DNA of 64,000 bases from an uncultured Selenomonadales bacterium. GTDB taxonomy: Bacteria > Bacillota > Negativicutes > Selenomonadales > Selenomonadaceae. Of this stretch, positions 1 through 7,396 are shown piece after piece. Made by a program: the position numbers and the translations under genes. The notes beneath the pieces were generated by a model that was not told the origin of the DNA, made no database searches, and saw only the letters and a list, made by a program, of their open reading frames with translations. Within the stretch, counting starts at the first letter, position 1, and each line of letters begins with the position of its first letter. The stretch covers positions 124,001 through 188,000 of the forward strand of contig OMYB01000001.1 of assembly GCA_900315155.1 (NCBI GenBank). The letters run 5' to 3'.

Positions 1-935
1 TGCGTGCGGCGTTCTTTCAGCGCCGCCATCTCCCGCCCGGCACGTTCAATCTGTTCGCGCAGAGCTTCGTTCTTCGCAGCCTGTTCCCGCATTGCTGCCT
101 CGATGTCCGTGACATCCTTCGCCAGGGCGGCTTTCTTTGCCTCTGCATTCGTCACGCGCGCAGCAGCCTCCGCCGCTGCATCCTCCGCCTGCTTTTCGCG
201 GGCATCGTTCTCCTGCAGTTTAGCACTTTCCTGACCATAGACCTGCGCCAGACTCGTGAGGCGGCACTGATCGTAATCGCTCTGCAATGCCTGCCACCGG
301 CGCGTCTTTTCGGCATGCTCCTGCAAAGGATCGAGCTGCTTCTCGATTTCACCGAGGATGTCCTGTACGCGCACGAGGTTATTCTCGGTATCCGTAAGTT
401 TGCGGACCGATTCCTTCTTGCGATTGCGGTATTTCGTAATGCCCGCCGTCTCCTCAAAGAATCCGCGTCGTTCCTCCGGCCGCGCGTTCAGGATATCATC
501 GATGCGGTTCTGCCCGATGATGCTCATGCCATCATGACCGATACCGGTATCGGCAAAGAGCTCATAGATATCCTTCAGCCGGCAGCGCGCACGGTTGATG
601 AAAAACTCGCTCTCACCGCTGCGGTAAAGCCGTCTCGTGATAACCACCTCGCGGAAATCGACGGGCAGCGTGCCATCGTTCTCCATGACGAGGGACACCT
701 CCGCCACGCCAAGTGCACGGCGGCTCGCCGAACCCGTAAAGATGATATCCTCCGATTTCGTGCCGCGCAGATTGCGTACGTTCTGTTCGCCGAGTACCCA
801 CCGGATGGCATCGGTGATGTTGCTCTTGCCGGAACCATTCGGCCCGACGATGGCCGTGATGCCCTGGTCAAAATCAATCGTGATCTTATCGGCAAAGGAT
901 TTGAAGCCATAAGCTTCCAGCCGTTTCAACTGCAT
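1..935 (-). CDS. smc: chromosome segregation protein SMC, N-terminal part (runs off the window)
   Basis: Reverse-strand reading from the ATG at 933-935 gives the start of an SMC ATPase: MQLKRLEAYGFKSFADK, then the Walker A loop GPNGSGKSN at residues 31-39 and VLGEQNVRNLRG. After the globular head (about residues 1-170) the chain turns into charged, alanine-rich heptads typical of the first coiled coil. About 311 residues are present; the hinge, second coil and Walker B half lie beyond position 1. An AAGGAT site precedes the ATG. SMC forms the condensin-like loop-extruding complex with ScpA/ScpB on the nucleoid. No upstream partner is adjacent; the gene is divergent from the EAL gene. Family assignment is secure. 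Confidence 0.95.
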   Translation of the reverse strand, partial: MQLKRLEAYGFKSFADKITIDFDQGITAIVGPNGSGKSNITDAIRWVLGEQNVRNLRGTKSEDIIFTGSASRRALGVAEVSLVMENDGTLPVDFREVVITRRLYRSGESEFFINRARCRLKDIYELFADTGIGHDGMSIIGQNRIDDILNARPEERRGFFEETAGITKYRNRKKESVRKLTDTENNLVRVQDILGEIEKQLDPLQEHAEKTRRWQALQSDYDQCRLTSLAQVYGQESAKLQENDAREKQAEDAAAEAAARVTNAEAKKAALAKDVTDIEAAMREQAAKNEALREQIERAGREMAALKERRT

Positions 936-1087
936 ATGCTATCCTTCCTGTCGGATGTGGATGATGTTATAATCCACCTATTCTACCTCATTTTATCATA
1001 GCTCCGGGTACTTGTGAAGGATAGCCGTCATACCACGCAGCAACTACACGCTGTAAAATTTGGAACAGGATAAGGACTTCGGACATA

Positions 1088-1116
1088 TTTACTCTTATTT
1101 TTTTTTATGATAGAAT
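1088..1116 (+). promoter_or_regulatory. possible promoter for the EIIC-EAL gene
   Basis: TTTACT (1088-1093) and TAGAAT (1111-1116) are separated by 17 bases, downstream of an AT-rich tract. This would give a leader of about 200 nt ahead of the ATG at 1321. It is supported by sequence resemblance only. Confidence 0.4.
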
Positions 1117-1164
1117 AACCATGGCGAATATTGATGAGATTGGTTTCCCTTTTTGTGTAAAGGT

Positions 1165-1245
1165 TTCTAAAAGGATTGCATTTTCCTTTTAGAATCTTTC
1201 AATCCGTCACCCCTATTTGACGGATAAAGGGCGATTCCGTCAAAT
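1165..1245 (+). promoter_or_regulatory. leader with one stable hairpin and two mutually exclusive hairpins
   Basis: An 11-bp perfect inverted repeat pairs 1165-1175 with 1184-1194 (TTCTAAAAGGA and its complement). It is followed by three alternating complementary segments: ATCCGTCA (1202-1209), TGACGGAT (1218-1225) and TCCGTCAAAT (1236-1245). The middle segment, extended to ATTTGACGGA (1215-1224), can pair perfectly with either flanking segment but not both. This is the layout of an attenuator or switch. It lies 75 bases before the start codon of the EIIC-EAL gene. It does not match the c-di-GMP riboswitch consensus I know. Function is inferred. Confidence 0.5.
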
Positions 1246-1320
1246 TTGCTTTCATTTCCCTCCCCTAAGTTATTCAAAGTCTTTCAGTCCCATTCAAAAT
1301 TCTATCAAGAAGGTATCTCT

Positions 1321-3486
1321 ATGAATCTGAAAAAGCCCCTGTTCCATTACGCGGACCGGTGGGGTAAGAACCGCGCGCTGCATGCGATGCAGAACGGCAT
1401 GATCCTCATGCTCCCCTTCATCTGCATCCACGCCATAGCAGCCGCACTTCTTACGCTTCCGTTCGCAGCCTGGCAGTCTCTGCTGCATAACAGCGTGCCG
1501 GGTCTTTACTATGCGCTTGCTGCGCTCTATCAGGCGACGGCAAACTACTTCTCCGTGCTCCTCACGGCTGCAATCAGCTATGGTTTTGCCCGCGAATGGC
1601 ATTTGAAGCCATTCCGGAGCATGCTGCTTTCGCTATCGACCATCGGCACGTTCTGGATTTTTTCCGGACAGCAGCTCCAGTATCTCACGACATCCGGCAT
1701 CTGCACGGCTATCGTTTCCGCCCTGTTCACGAGTGCCATTTATCTGAAGCTTTCCATATGGCAGCCCCTTGCCCGTCATATGCGCCGCCCGCGCTGCCAT
1801 ATCAACACACATCTCTACGATGTCATCTACGCCATCCCGCTCGCCACGGTCGTCTTTATCGCCGCGATTGCGACGCAGATCCTGATCATCACACTCGGAA
1901 ATGGCGTTCTCATCGAGAATCGGATCCTTTCGGCTGTCGGCGGTTTCCTCGCCCTGTTCGACGGCATGCCGCTCGTAGGTCAGGCTGTGTACGCCATGCT
2001 TTCGAATGGCCTTTGGTTCTTCGGCATTGACGGACAGTATGTATTCTATGGTGCGCACAGCGCCTTCGTTGGGCAGCAGGCCCAGGCAGCACTGACGGCA
2101 GGAGCCATTCCCGATGTGCTCATGAACCAGTCTTTCCTGAATTCCTTCATGATGCTCGGAGGCTCGGGTTCCGCCCTTGCCCTGATCCTCACGATCCTTT
2201 GGACCAGCCGGCAGAAATTCTCCCGCCAGGCGGCAAAGATGTCGCTGCTCCCCGCCATGCTGAATGTCGGAAGCGTACTCGTTCTTTCCCTGCCGATTAT
2301 CGGCAACCCGATTTTCCTCATTCCCTTTGTCCTAATTCCGATGGCCAACCTGCTTATCGCGTATGGATTCACCACGATGGGGGCAGTGCCGCTGACGCTG
2401 ACCGATGTTCCGGACGCCGTTCCCGTATTCCTCAATGGCATGACAGCCACGGGCTCTCTGGATGGAGCCGTGCTTCAGTTCCTGCTGTTGGGTCTGGATA
2501 TGATTCTTTACCTTCCCTTCGTGCTTCTCTACGATGATTACCGTGCGACGCAGGTCTCCCGCCTCACCCAGCATATGGTAAAACTCCATCAATGGTGCGA
2601 GTCCCGTGCGGAACGCGTCAATCCGGCGAACTTCAACGAGCAGCAGTCGCTGATCTTCTCCTGGCTGTCAAGTGATCTCGCCGAGGAACTCGATGACGAG
2701 CATCCGAAAAACATGTTCATGGTCTATCAGCCACAGGTCGACAGCACGGGCCATTGCATCGGTGCGGAGGCGCTCATCCGCTGGAACCATCCGAATGCCG
2801 GCTTTATCTACCCACCGCTCATCATCACGCTCGCCAAGCAGAGCGGACTCCTGCCGAAACTCGAGCAGTTCATCTTCCGCGATGCCTGCGAATGCATTGC
2901 CACGCTCGAGAAAAAGCTCGGCACCGGCTCCAATTTCAAGATTTCGGTGAACATTACCGGCGATTCCCTCCTCTACGACGGGCTCAATGAGTCGGTAAAG
3001 GACATTACGACGGCCAACGGCATCTCTCCGGAGAAGCTTTGGATCGAGATCACCGAGCAGGATACGATCACGCTGAACCGCCGCACGGAAATCAATCTCA
3101 AGAATCTGCGCGATCAGGGCCATAAGCTCATCATCGACGATTTCGGCATGGGCCAGACCTCGATCACTTATCTGCAGACCGGCATTTTCGGCATGGTCAA
3201 GCTCGACGGCAGCATCACCAAAAAGGTGCTGACCGATGAAAAGAGCCAGCAGATCATCTCCTCGCTCACGGATCTCTCGAAGCGCATGGATCTCGTGACC
3301 GTCGCCGAATACGTCGACAATGTGCCCCAGCGCGACAAACTGCGTCACCTCGGATGCGATATCTTCCAGGGCTATCTCTACAGCCCTCCGGTATCGAAGG
3401 ACGATCTCATCCGCCTCATGACGCATCAGGCACCGGATACACCGGAACCAACACCGGATATGGAAGAAGAATTGGCGATGGCTTAA
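1321..3486 (+). CDS. membrane protein: PTS EIIC-like domain fused to an EAL c-di-GMP phosphodiesterase
   Basis: This is a 721-residue protein. Residues about 20-415 are a polytopic membrane region resembling the EIIC permease of the lactose/cellobiose PTS family. Residues about 465-705 are an EAL domain. Visible EAL signatures are EAL at 483-485, EIT with E576, IDDFG with D606/D607, K627 and D629 (VKLD), AEYVD, and FQGYLYSPP. The metal and catalytic residues are therefore mostly present, so hydrolysis of cyclic di-GMP to pGpG is likely. The C-terminus is Pro/Glu-rich. The start at 1321 (MNLKKP) is chosen for its AGAAGG site; an in-frame ATG at 1246 lacks one. No EIIA/EIIB is adjacent, so the EIIC part may act as a ligand sensor rather than a transporter (inference). 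Confidence 0.85.
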   Translation: MNLKKPLFHYADRWGKNRALHAMQNGMILMLPFICIHAIAAALLTLPFAAWQSLLHNSVPGLYYALAALYQATANYFSVLLTAAISYGFAREWHLKPFRSMLLSLSTIGTFWIFSGQQLQYLTTSGICTAIVSALFTSAIYLKLSIWQPLARHMRRPRCHINTHLYDVIYAIPLATVVFIAAIATQILIITLGNGVLIENRILSAVGGFLALFDGMPLVGQAVYAMLSNGLWFFGIDGQYVFYGAHSAFVGQQAQAALTAGAIPDVLMNQSFLNSFMMLGGSGSALALILTILWTSRQKFSRQAAKMSLLPAMLNVGSVLVLSLPIIGNPIFLIPFVLIPMANLLIAYGFTTMGAVPLTLTDVPDAVPVFLNGMTATGSLDGAVLQFLLLGLDMILYLPFVLLYDDYRATQVSRLTQHMVKLHQWCESRAERVNPANFNEQQSLIFSWLSSDLAEELDDEHPKNMFMVYQPQVDSTGHCIGAEALIRWNHPNAGFIYPPLIITLAKQSGLLPKLEQFIFRDACECIATLEKKLGTGSNFKISVNITGDSLLYDGLNESVKDITTANGISPEKLWIEITEQDTITLNRRTEINLKNLRDQGHKLIIDDFGMGQTSITYLQTGIFGMVKLDGSITKKVLTDEKSQQIISSLTDLSKRMDLVTVAEYVDNVPQRDKLRHLGCDIFQGYLYSPPVSKDDLIRLMTHQAPDTPEPTPDMEEELAMA

Positions 3487-3505
3487 TCCTTACATGAGCA
3501 ATCGA

Positions 3506-3557
3506 AAAAAGCCCCTTTACCGGACATCCTGCGATGTCAACGGTAAAGGGGCTTTTT
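3506..3557. terminator. bidirectional rho-independent terminator
   Basis: A 17-bp perfect stem pairs 3506-3522 with 3541-3557, flanked by A and T runs. It lies between the convergent EIIC-EAL gene and the minus-strand gene at 3574. Confidence 0.9.
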
Positions 3558-3573
3558 GATTGCTGCTATGCCA

Positions 3574-3954
3574 TTATGCAATGGCCATCAGCGCATCACA
3601 GACCTCTTCCCTGCGCTGCTTGCTGGTCCGCATGCGGTACATGCGGTACGGAACGATAAATTCCTCTGGCATCTCATCCGCGCATGCCACGGTCGGATCC
3701 GGCATCTGAAGGACATCCTCCATGACCGCCATCGCGTACATGAGGCCCTCCAGTTCCGTATCTGCCTTTTTTCGGCCCTCTGCGATAAGGACGCGGCATG
3801 CACCGATGGTCGGCAGCAGGAAGTCATCCTCTGCCGCCTCGCACTGCTTTTCCAGCTGATTCAACGTAAAGTCGATATTCATGTTCATCGTTGCCGTGAA
3901 CTGCGCTATCTCATCGCTCTTCTGCTCCAGCTGTTCCTGAATCGGATGATTCAT
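3574..3954 (-). CDS. hypothetical protein, 126 aa
   Basis: I do not recognise this family. The product is acidic and probably helical, with a strongly charged N-terminal half (MNHPIQEQLEQKSDEIAQ) and no signal peptide or membrane segment. The ATG at 3952-3954 follows a good GAAGG site. The gene is bounded by a shared terminator downstream and is divergent from the nitrogenase-like cluster. Reading-frame quality and the ribosome-binding site support it being real; the function is unknown. Confidence 0.65.
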   Translation of the reverse strand: MNHPIQEQLEQKSDEIAQFTATMNMNIDFTLNQLEKQCEAAEDDFLLPTIGACRVLIAEGRKKADTELEGLMYAMAVMEDVLQMPDPTVACADEMPEEFIVPYRMYRMRTSKQRREEVCDALMAIA

Positions 3955-4127
3955 GGTTCACCTTCTTCCTTTCAAAAACTTTACGAACTTTTTACGGTAA
4001 CAAGATTATATCACTTTCACGGGCTCTCCGCCAACTGTTTTCCGAAATTTTTCCGCCAAAAAACCCGCCATAGCGAAAAATATGGCCTGAAAATACGAAA
4101 ACGGTAAACAAATTTTATCCCAGGCTA

Positions 4128-4156
4128 TGGAAAAATGCTATCAATATGATTATAAT
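4128..4156 (+). promoter_or_regulatory. possible promoter of the nitrogenase-like/hyp cluster
   Basis: A consensus TATAAT lies at 4151-4156, with a weak TGGAAA 17 bases upstream (4128-4133). The ATG follows at 4190 after a CGGAGGA ribosome-binding site. Only the -10 box is convincing. No second promoter is evident before 14802. Confidence 0.4.
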
Positions 4157-4189
4157 AAAGAAGGAATACATCATTCGGAGGACTTATTT

Positions 4190-4945
4190 ATGTTGAAAAT
4201 AGCGATTTACGGCAAGGGTGGAATCGGCAAGTCGACCATGACGAGCAATCTCGCAGCGGCATTCGCCAAGCTCGGGAAACGCGTCATCCAGATCGGATGC
4301 GACCCAAAGGCCGACTCGACGATCAATCTGCTCGGCGGCGAGCCGCTCATGCCGGTCATGGAATATATGCGGAAATACGATAAGGAGCCGGAAAAGCTCG
4401 AGGAAATCTCCCGTACAGGATTCGGCGGCATCCTCTGCATCGAGACGGGCGGACCTACTCCCGGTCTCGGCTGCGCTGGACGTGGCATCATCGCGACCTT
4501 CAGCCTGCTCGAGGATATGGAATTATTCGAGAGGTTCCGGCCGGATGTCGTCCTTTACGATGTTCTCGGCGACGTGGTATGCGGCGGCTTTGCCGCGCCG
4601 ATACGCAAAGGCTATGCCGACGATGTCCTCATCGTGACCTCTGGCGAGAAAATGGCACTCTACGCCGCCAACAACATAGCCACAGCCGTCGAGAACTTCC
4701 AGGACCGCGGCTATGCAAAGGTTCGGGGTATCATCCTCAATCACCGGAACGTACCGAAGGAAACAGAAAAAGTAAAAGCTTTTGCCGACAGCAAGGGAAT
4801 TGATATCGTTGCGGAAATCCCGCGCAGCGACGATATCAACAATTTCGAGGAAGAAGGCAAAACCGTCATCGAAGGCAATCCGGAATTGCCGATCAGCCAG
4901 GCTTTCCTGACGTTAGCCCGTGAGCTGCTCGAGGACCATGAATAA
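4190..4945 (+). CDS. NifH-like Fe protein (nitrogenase-superfamily reductase ATPase)
   Basis: The product is 251 residues, close to canonical NifH-family length. It has the P-loop GKGGIGKST at 8-16, the DPKADST segment (38-44), [12 protein letters not shown] with C95, and [11 protein letters not shown] with C131. These two cysteines correspond to the ligands that hold the [4Fe-4S] cluster bridging the NifH dimer. The arginine of GCAGRG (R98) is also kept. The expected role is ATP-driven single-electron delivery to a NifDK-like partner. It is the only Fe-protein gene here, so it probably serves both component-1-like pairs (4965-7381 and 12194-14802). The start at 4190 is chosen over 4127 because CGGAGGA precedes it. 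This is not nitrogenase proper: nifE/N/B and standard nifDK are absent. Confidence 0.93.
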   Translation: MLKIAIYGKGGIGKSTMTSNLAAAFAKLGKRVIQIGCDPKADSTINLLGGEPLMPVMEYMRKYDKEPEKLEEISRTGFGGILCIETGGPTPGLGCAGRGIIATFSLLEDMELFERFRPDVVLYDVLGDVVCGGFAAPIRKGYADDVLIVTSGEKMALYAANNIATAVENFQDRGYAKVRGIILNHRNVPKETEKVKAFADSKGIDIVAEIPRSDDINNFEEEGKTVIEGNPELPISQAFLTLARELLEDHE

Positions 4946-4964
4946 GAAAGGATGTGCCTCTGCT

Positions 4965-6311
4965 ATGTCAGAGAAACCATTTTACCGGACAGCTGCCGAG
5001 CTCGCCGAACAGGGAACAGCGAACCTGCCCGAGGAATTCCGCACAGATGCGCATCTCATCTGGAATTCCCCTGCCGCACTGGATTTCAATTCCCCTGGTG
5101 CGCAGGGATTCGGTGTCAAACGTGCCGGCCTCTCGATTCCCGGTTCCATCATGCTGCTCATCTCCCCGGGATGCTGCGGACGAAACACGGCGGCACTTCG
5201 CGGATCCGGGCACTATGGGGAGCGCTTCGCCTTCTATGAACTCGATGACAACGATATCGTCACGGGCCGCCATCTGAAGCGCATCCCCGAGGCAGTGCAG
5301 GCCTTTGTCGCCAGCCGGGAGAAACGTCCGAGCGTCGTCATGCTCTGCCTCACCTGCGTCGATGCCCTGCTCGGCACCGACATGGACCGGATCTGTGAGC
5401 GTGCGGAAAATGCCTGCGGTATCCCCGTACGCCCCTGCTACATGTATGCCCTCACGCGCGATGGCAGCCATCCGCCGATGGTCGCCGTCCGCGAGACGAT
5501 CTACAGCCTTCTTGAGCCCGCGAAAAAGCATCCCGATGCATGCAATATCCTGGGATACTTCACCCCGTTGGCAGCCAGCTGTGAATTGATGCGGATCCTG
5601 AACGGTTTCGGGATGAAGGCGATCCGCCAGCTCCCTTCCTGCCGGACTTACGAGGAATACCAACGCATGGCAGAGGCCAATTTCAACCTCGTTCTCGACC
5701 CCGAAGCACGTGCCGCGGCGGCCGACATGGAAAAACGGCTGCACATCCCTTACATCGAATTACACCGCACCTACCAGTTCGATAAAGTCGCCAATCAGTA
5801 CCGTGCCCTTGCCCGCACCCTTGGCGCAAATTTATCCGGACGTACCAGCTATGAGTGGACCACTCTGCAGCAGATCGAGATGTTCTGCCGCTATCATAAA
5901 GATATCCACTTCGCCATCGGAAGCCGCCTGAACGGCAATTCCTTCGATCTTGCTCTCGCCTTTGTGCGCTGCGGCCTTACTGTCGAAGAAATCTTTGCCA
6001 ATCCTCGCGCCGGGGATGCTTATTATCTCCGCGAGCTCGGCCGCCTCAGCCCGGATACGCGTATCTATACCAACCTTTCCCCGTCCATGGTCAACTATCG
6101 TCCGGAGGAGTCCGGCGTTACGTTCGCTATCGGCGAAGATGCCATCTGGTATCATCCCGGCATCCGCGGTATCGCTTGGAACGAGGAAATTCAGCCGTTC
6201 GGATTTGCCGCTATCCACAATCTCTTCGGTGCCATGGCTGCGGCACTGCAGCCCGGGCACATTCCCATGAGACGCCCATCCGGCAAGACAGCAAAGGAGG
6301 CATCCTGCTGA
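4965..6311 (+). CDS. nitrogenase component 1-like protein, D-type (D1)
   Basis: This is a 448-residue member of the nitrogenase component-1-type oxidoreductase superfamily. Cysteines sit in two segments that recall metal-cluster ligands: ISPGCCGRNT (C70, C71) and MLCLTCVDALLGTD (C128, C131), the latter resembling the family's C-x-x-(D/E)-x-L-I-G-D strand. A second Rossmann-like half follows, with NILGYFTPL and PSCRTYEEY. The chain ends in a cysteine (EASC). It is about 30% shorter than true NifD. The ATG at 4965 follows AGAAAGGA just after nifH-like; its stop overlaps the next start (TGATG), implying translational coupling with K1. The reaction is unknown. Confidence 0.85.
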   Translation: MSEKPFYRTAAELAEQGTANLPEEFRTDAHLIWNSPAALDFNSPGAQGFGVKRAGLSIPGSIMLLISPGCCGRNTAALRGSGHYGERFAFYELDDNDIVTGRHLKRIPEAVQAFVASREKRPSVVMLCLTCVDALLGTDMDRICERAENACGIPVRPCYMYALTRDGSHPPMVAVRETIYSLLEPAKKHPDACNILGYFTPLAASCELMRILNGFGMKAIRQLPSCRTYEEYQRMAEANFNLVLDPEARAAAADMEKRLHIPYIELHRTYQFDKVANQYRALARTLGANLSGRTSYEWTTLQQIEMFCRYHKDIHFAIGSRLNGNSFDLALAFVRCGLTVEEIFANPRAGDAYYLRELGRLSPDTRIYTNLSPSMVNYRPEESGVTFAIGEDAIWYHPGIRGIAWNEEIQPFGFAAIHNLFGAMAAALQPGHIPMRRPSGKTAKEASC

Positions 6312-7381
6312 TGAAAGGATTACGACTCTACCTTGCCCCATTTGCTCCGGATGACAGCGGGGCGGCATCCGTCCTTTATCCGCTCGGCGGTCTCGTCGTC
6401 ATCTGCGATGCGGGCGGCTGTGCCGGCAACATCTGCGGCTTTGACGAGCCTCGCTGGGGGCTGGGAGACAAGACGAGTGCGGTTTTCAGTGCAGGCCTCC
6501 GCGACATGGATGCCATCATGGGCCGCGACGACCGGCTCCTGGAAAAGATGAAACGTGCCTGCCAGGACGTGGATGCTCCGTTCGCCGCTATCATCGGCAC
6601 GCCTGTGCCCGCCGTGATTAGCACGGATTTCGATGCCCTCGCGCACATGGGCGAAACCCGCCTCGGTATCCCTGTCGTCGCCGTTCCCACGACCGGAACG
6701 CACCTCTATGACGAAGGCATCAGCCTGGCGCTCCTCTCCCTGTTTCAGCGCTTCTCCACACCATGCAAAAACCAGGGCAGCCGCCGGATTCTCGGCGTCC
6801 TCGGGGCCACGCCGCTCGACCTCAGCGATATCACAGCGGACCCGCTGCGCCAGGCTCTCGAGCCCGAGGGTTGGGAGGAGATCCGCATCTATGGCATGGA
6901 CGGCAGTCTCGATGCCTACCAGCGCGCCGCCGAAAATACCCGGAATCTCGTCTACAGTCCCGCCGGACTCGCTGCCGCAAAATGGCTGAACCAGCATTAC
7001 GGCACCCCCTATGAAATCCGCTGTCCGCTCACCCAAAGCGAATCCGCGGACGCGCAGCACCTCATCTCATACCTGAAACAGCACCCGAGCCGCGTCCTTG
7101 TCGTGCATCAGCAATACCATGCCAATGCCATCCGGGACGCCATCGAGCAACAGGTTTCTGACGCCTCGGTCACCTGTGCGACCTGGTTTATGCAGGACGC
7201 GGACAAAAGCCGGCCACAGGATAAGCATTTCACGGAAGAAGATGCATTCCGCAGCTGCCTGCAGGAACAGGACTTCGACATTCTTCTCGCCGACCCTGCC
7301 TTCCGCCGCGCCTTGCCACAGGGCCCCACGATTTCCTTTATCCCCCTTCCACATTTTGCGATAAGCGGGGAAGATAACTAA
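6311..7381 (+). CDS. nitrogenase component 1-like protein, short K-type (K1)
   Basis: The product has 356 residues. Its N-terminal half reads LGGLVVICDAGGC, then DEPRW and LRDMDAIMGRDDRLLEKM, matching the nitrogenase-family pattern of a glycine-cysteine loop followed by the DA-I-x-G strand. Cysteines 32, 37 and 42 cluster there. The C-terminus carries FIPLPH followed by SG. Those features recur in K2 (13528), so the two are paralogues. It is shorter than K2 by about 70 residues. The start codon overlaps the stop of D1 by one base. A D1-K1 heterodimer or heterotetramer docking with the NifH-like protein is inferred from family precedent. Confidence 0.83.
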   Translation: MKGLRLYLAPFAPDDSGAASVLYPLGGLVVICDAGGCAGNICGFDEPRWGLGDKTSAVFSAGLRDMDAIMGRDDRLLEKMKRACQDVDAPFAAIIGTPVPAVISTDFDALAHMGETRLGIPVVAVPTTGTHLYDEGISLALLSLFQRFSTPCKNQGSRRILGVLGATPLDLSDITADPLRQALEPEGWEEIRIYGMDGSLDAYQRAAENTRNLVYSPAGLAAAKWLNQHYGTPYEIRCPLTQSESADAQHLISYLKQHPSRVLVVHQQYHANAIRDAIEQQVSDASVTCATWFMQDADKSRPQDKHFTEEDAFRSCLQEQDFDILLADPAFRRALPQGPTISFIPLPHFAISGEDN

Positions 7382-7396
7382 AAATATCTACGAAAG

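Noticed and set aside
1165-1245. c-di-GMP riboswitch upstream of the EAL gene
   Set aside because: The conserved GEMM core elements were not found; only alternating hairpins are visible.
1246-1320. Upstream in-frame extension of the EIIC-EAL protein
   Set aside because: No ribosome-binding site before 1246, while 1321 has AGAAGG, and the extra residues do not look like a signal or domain.
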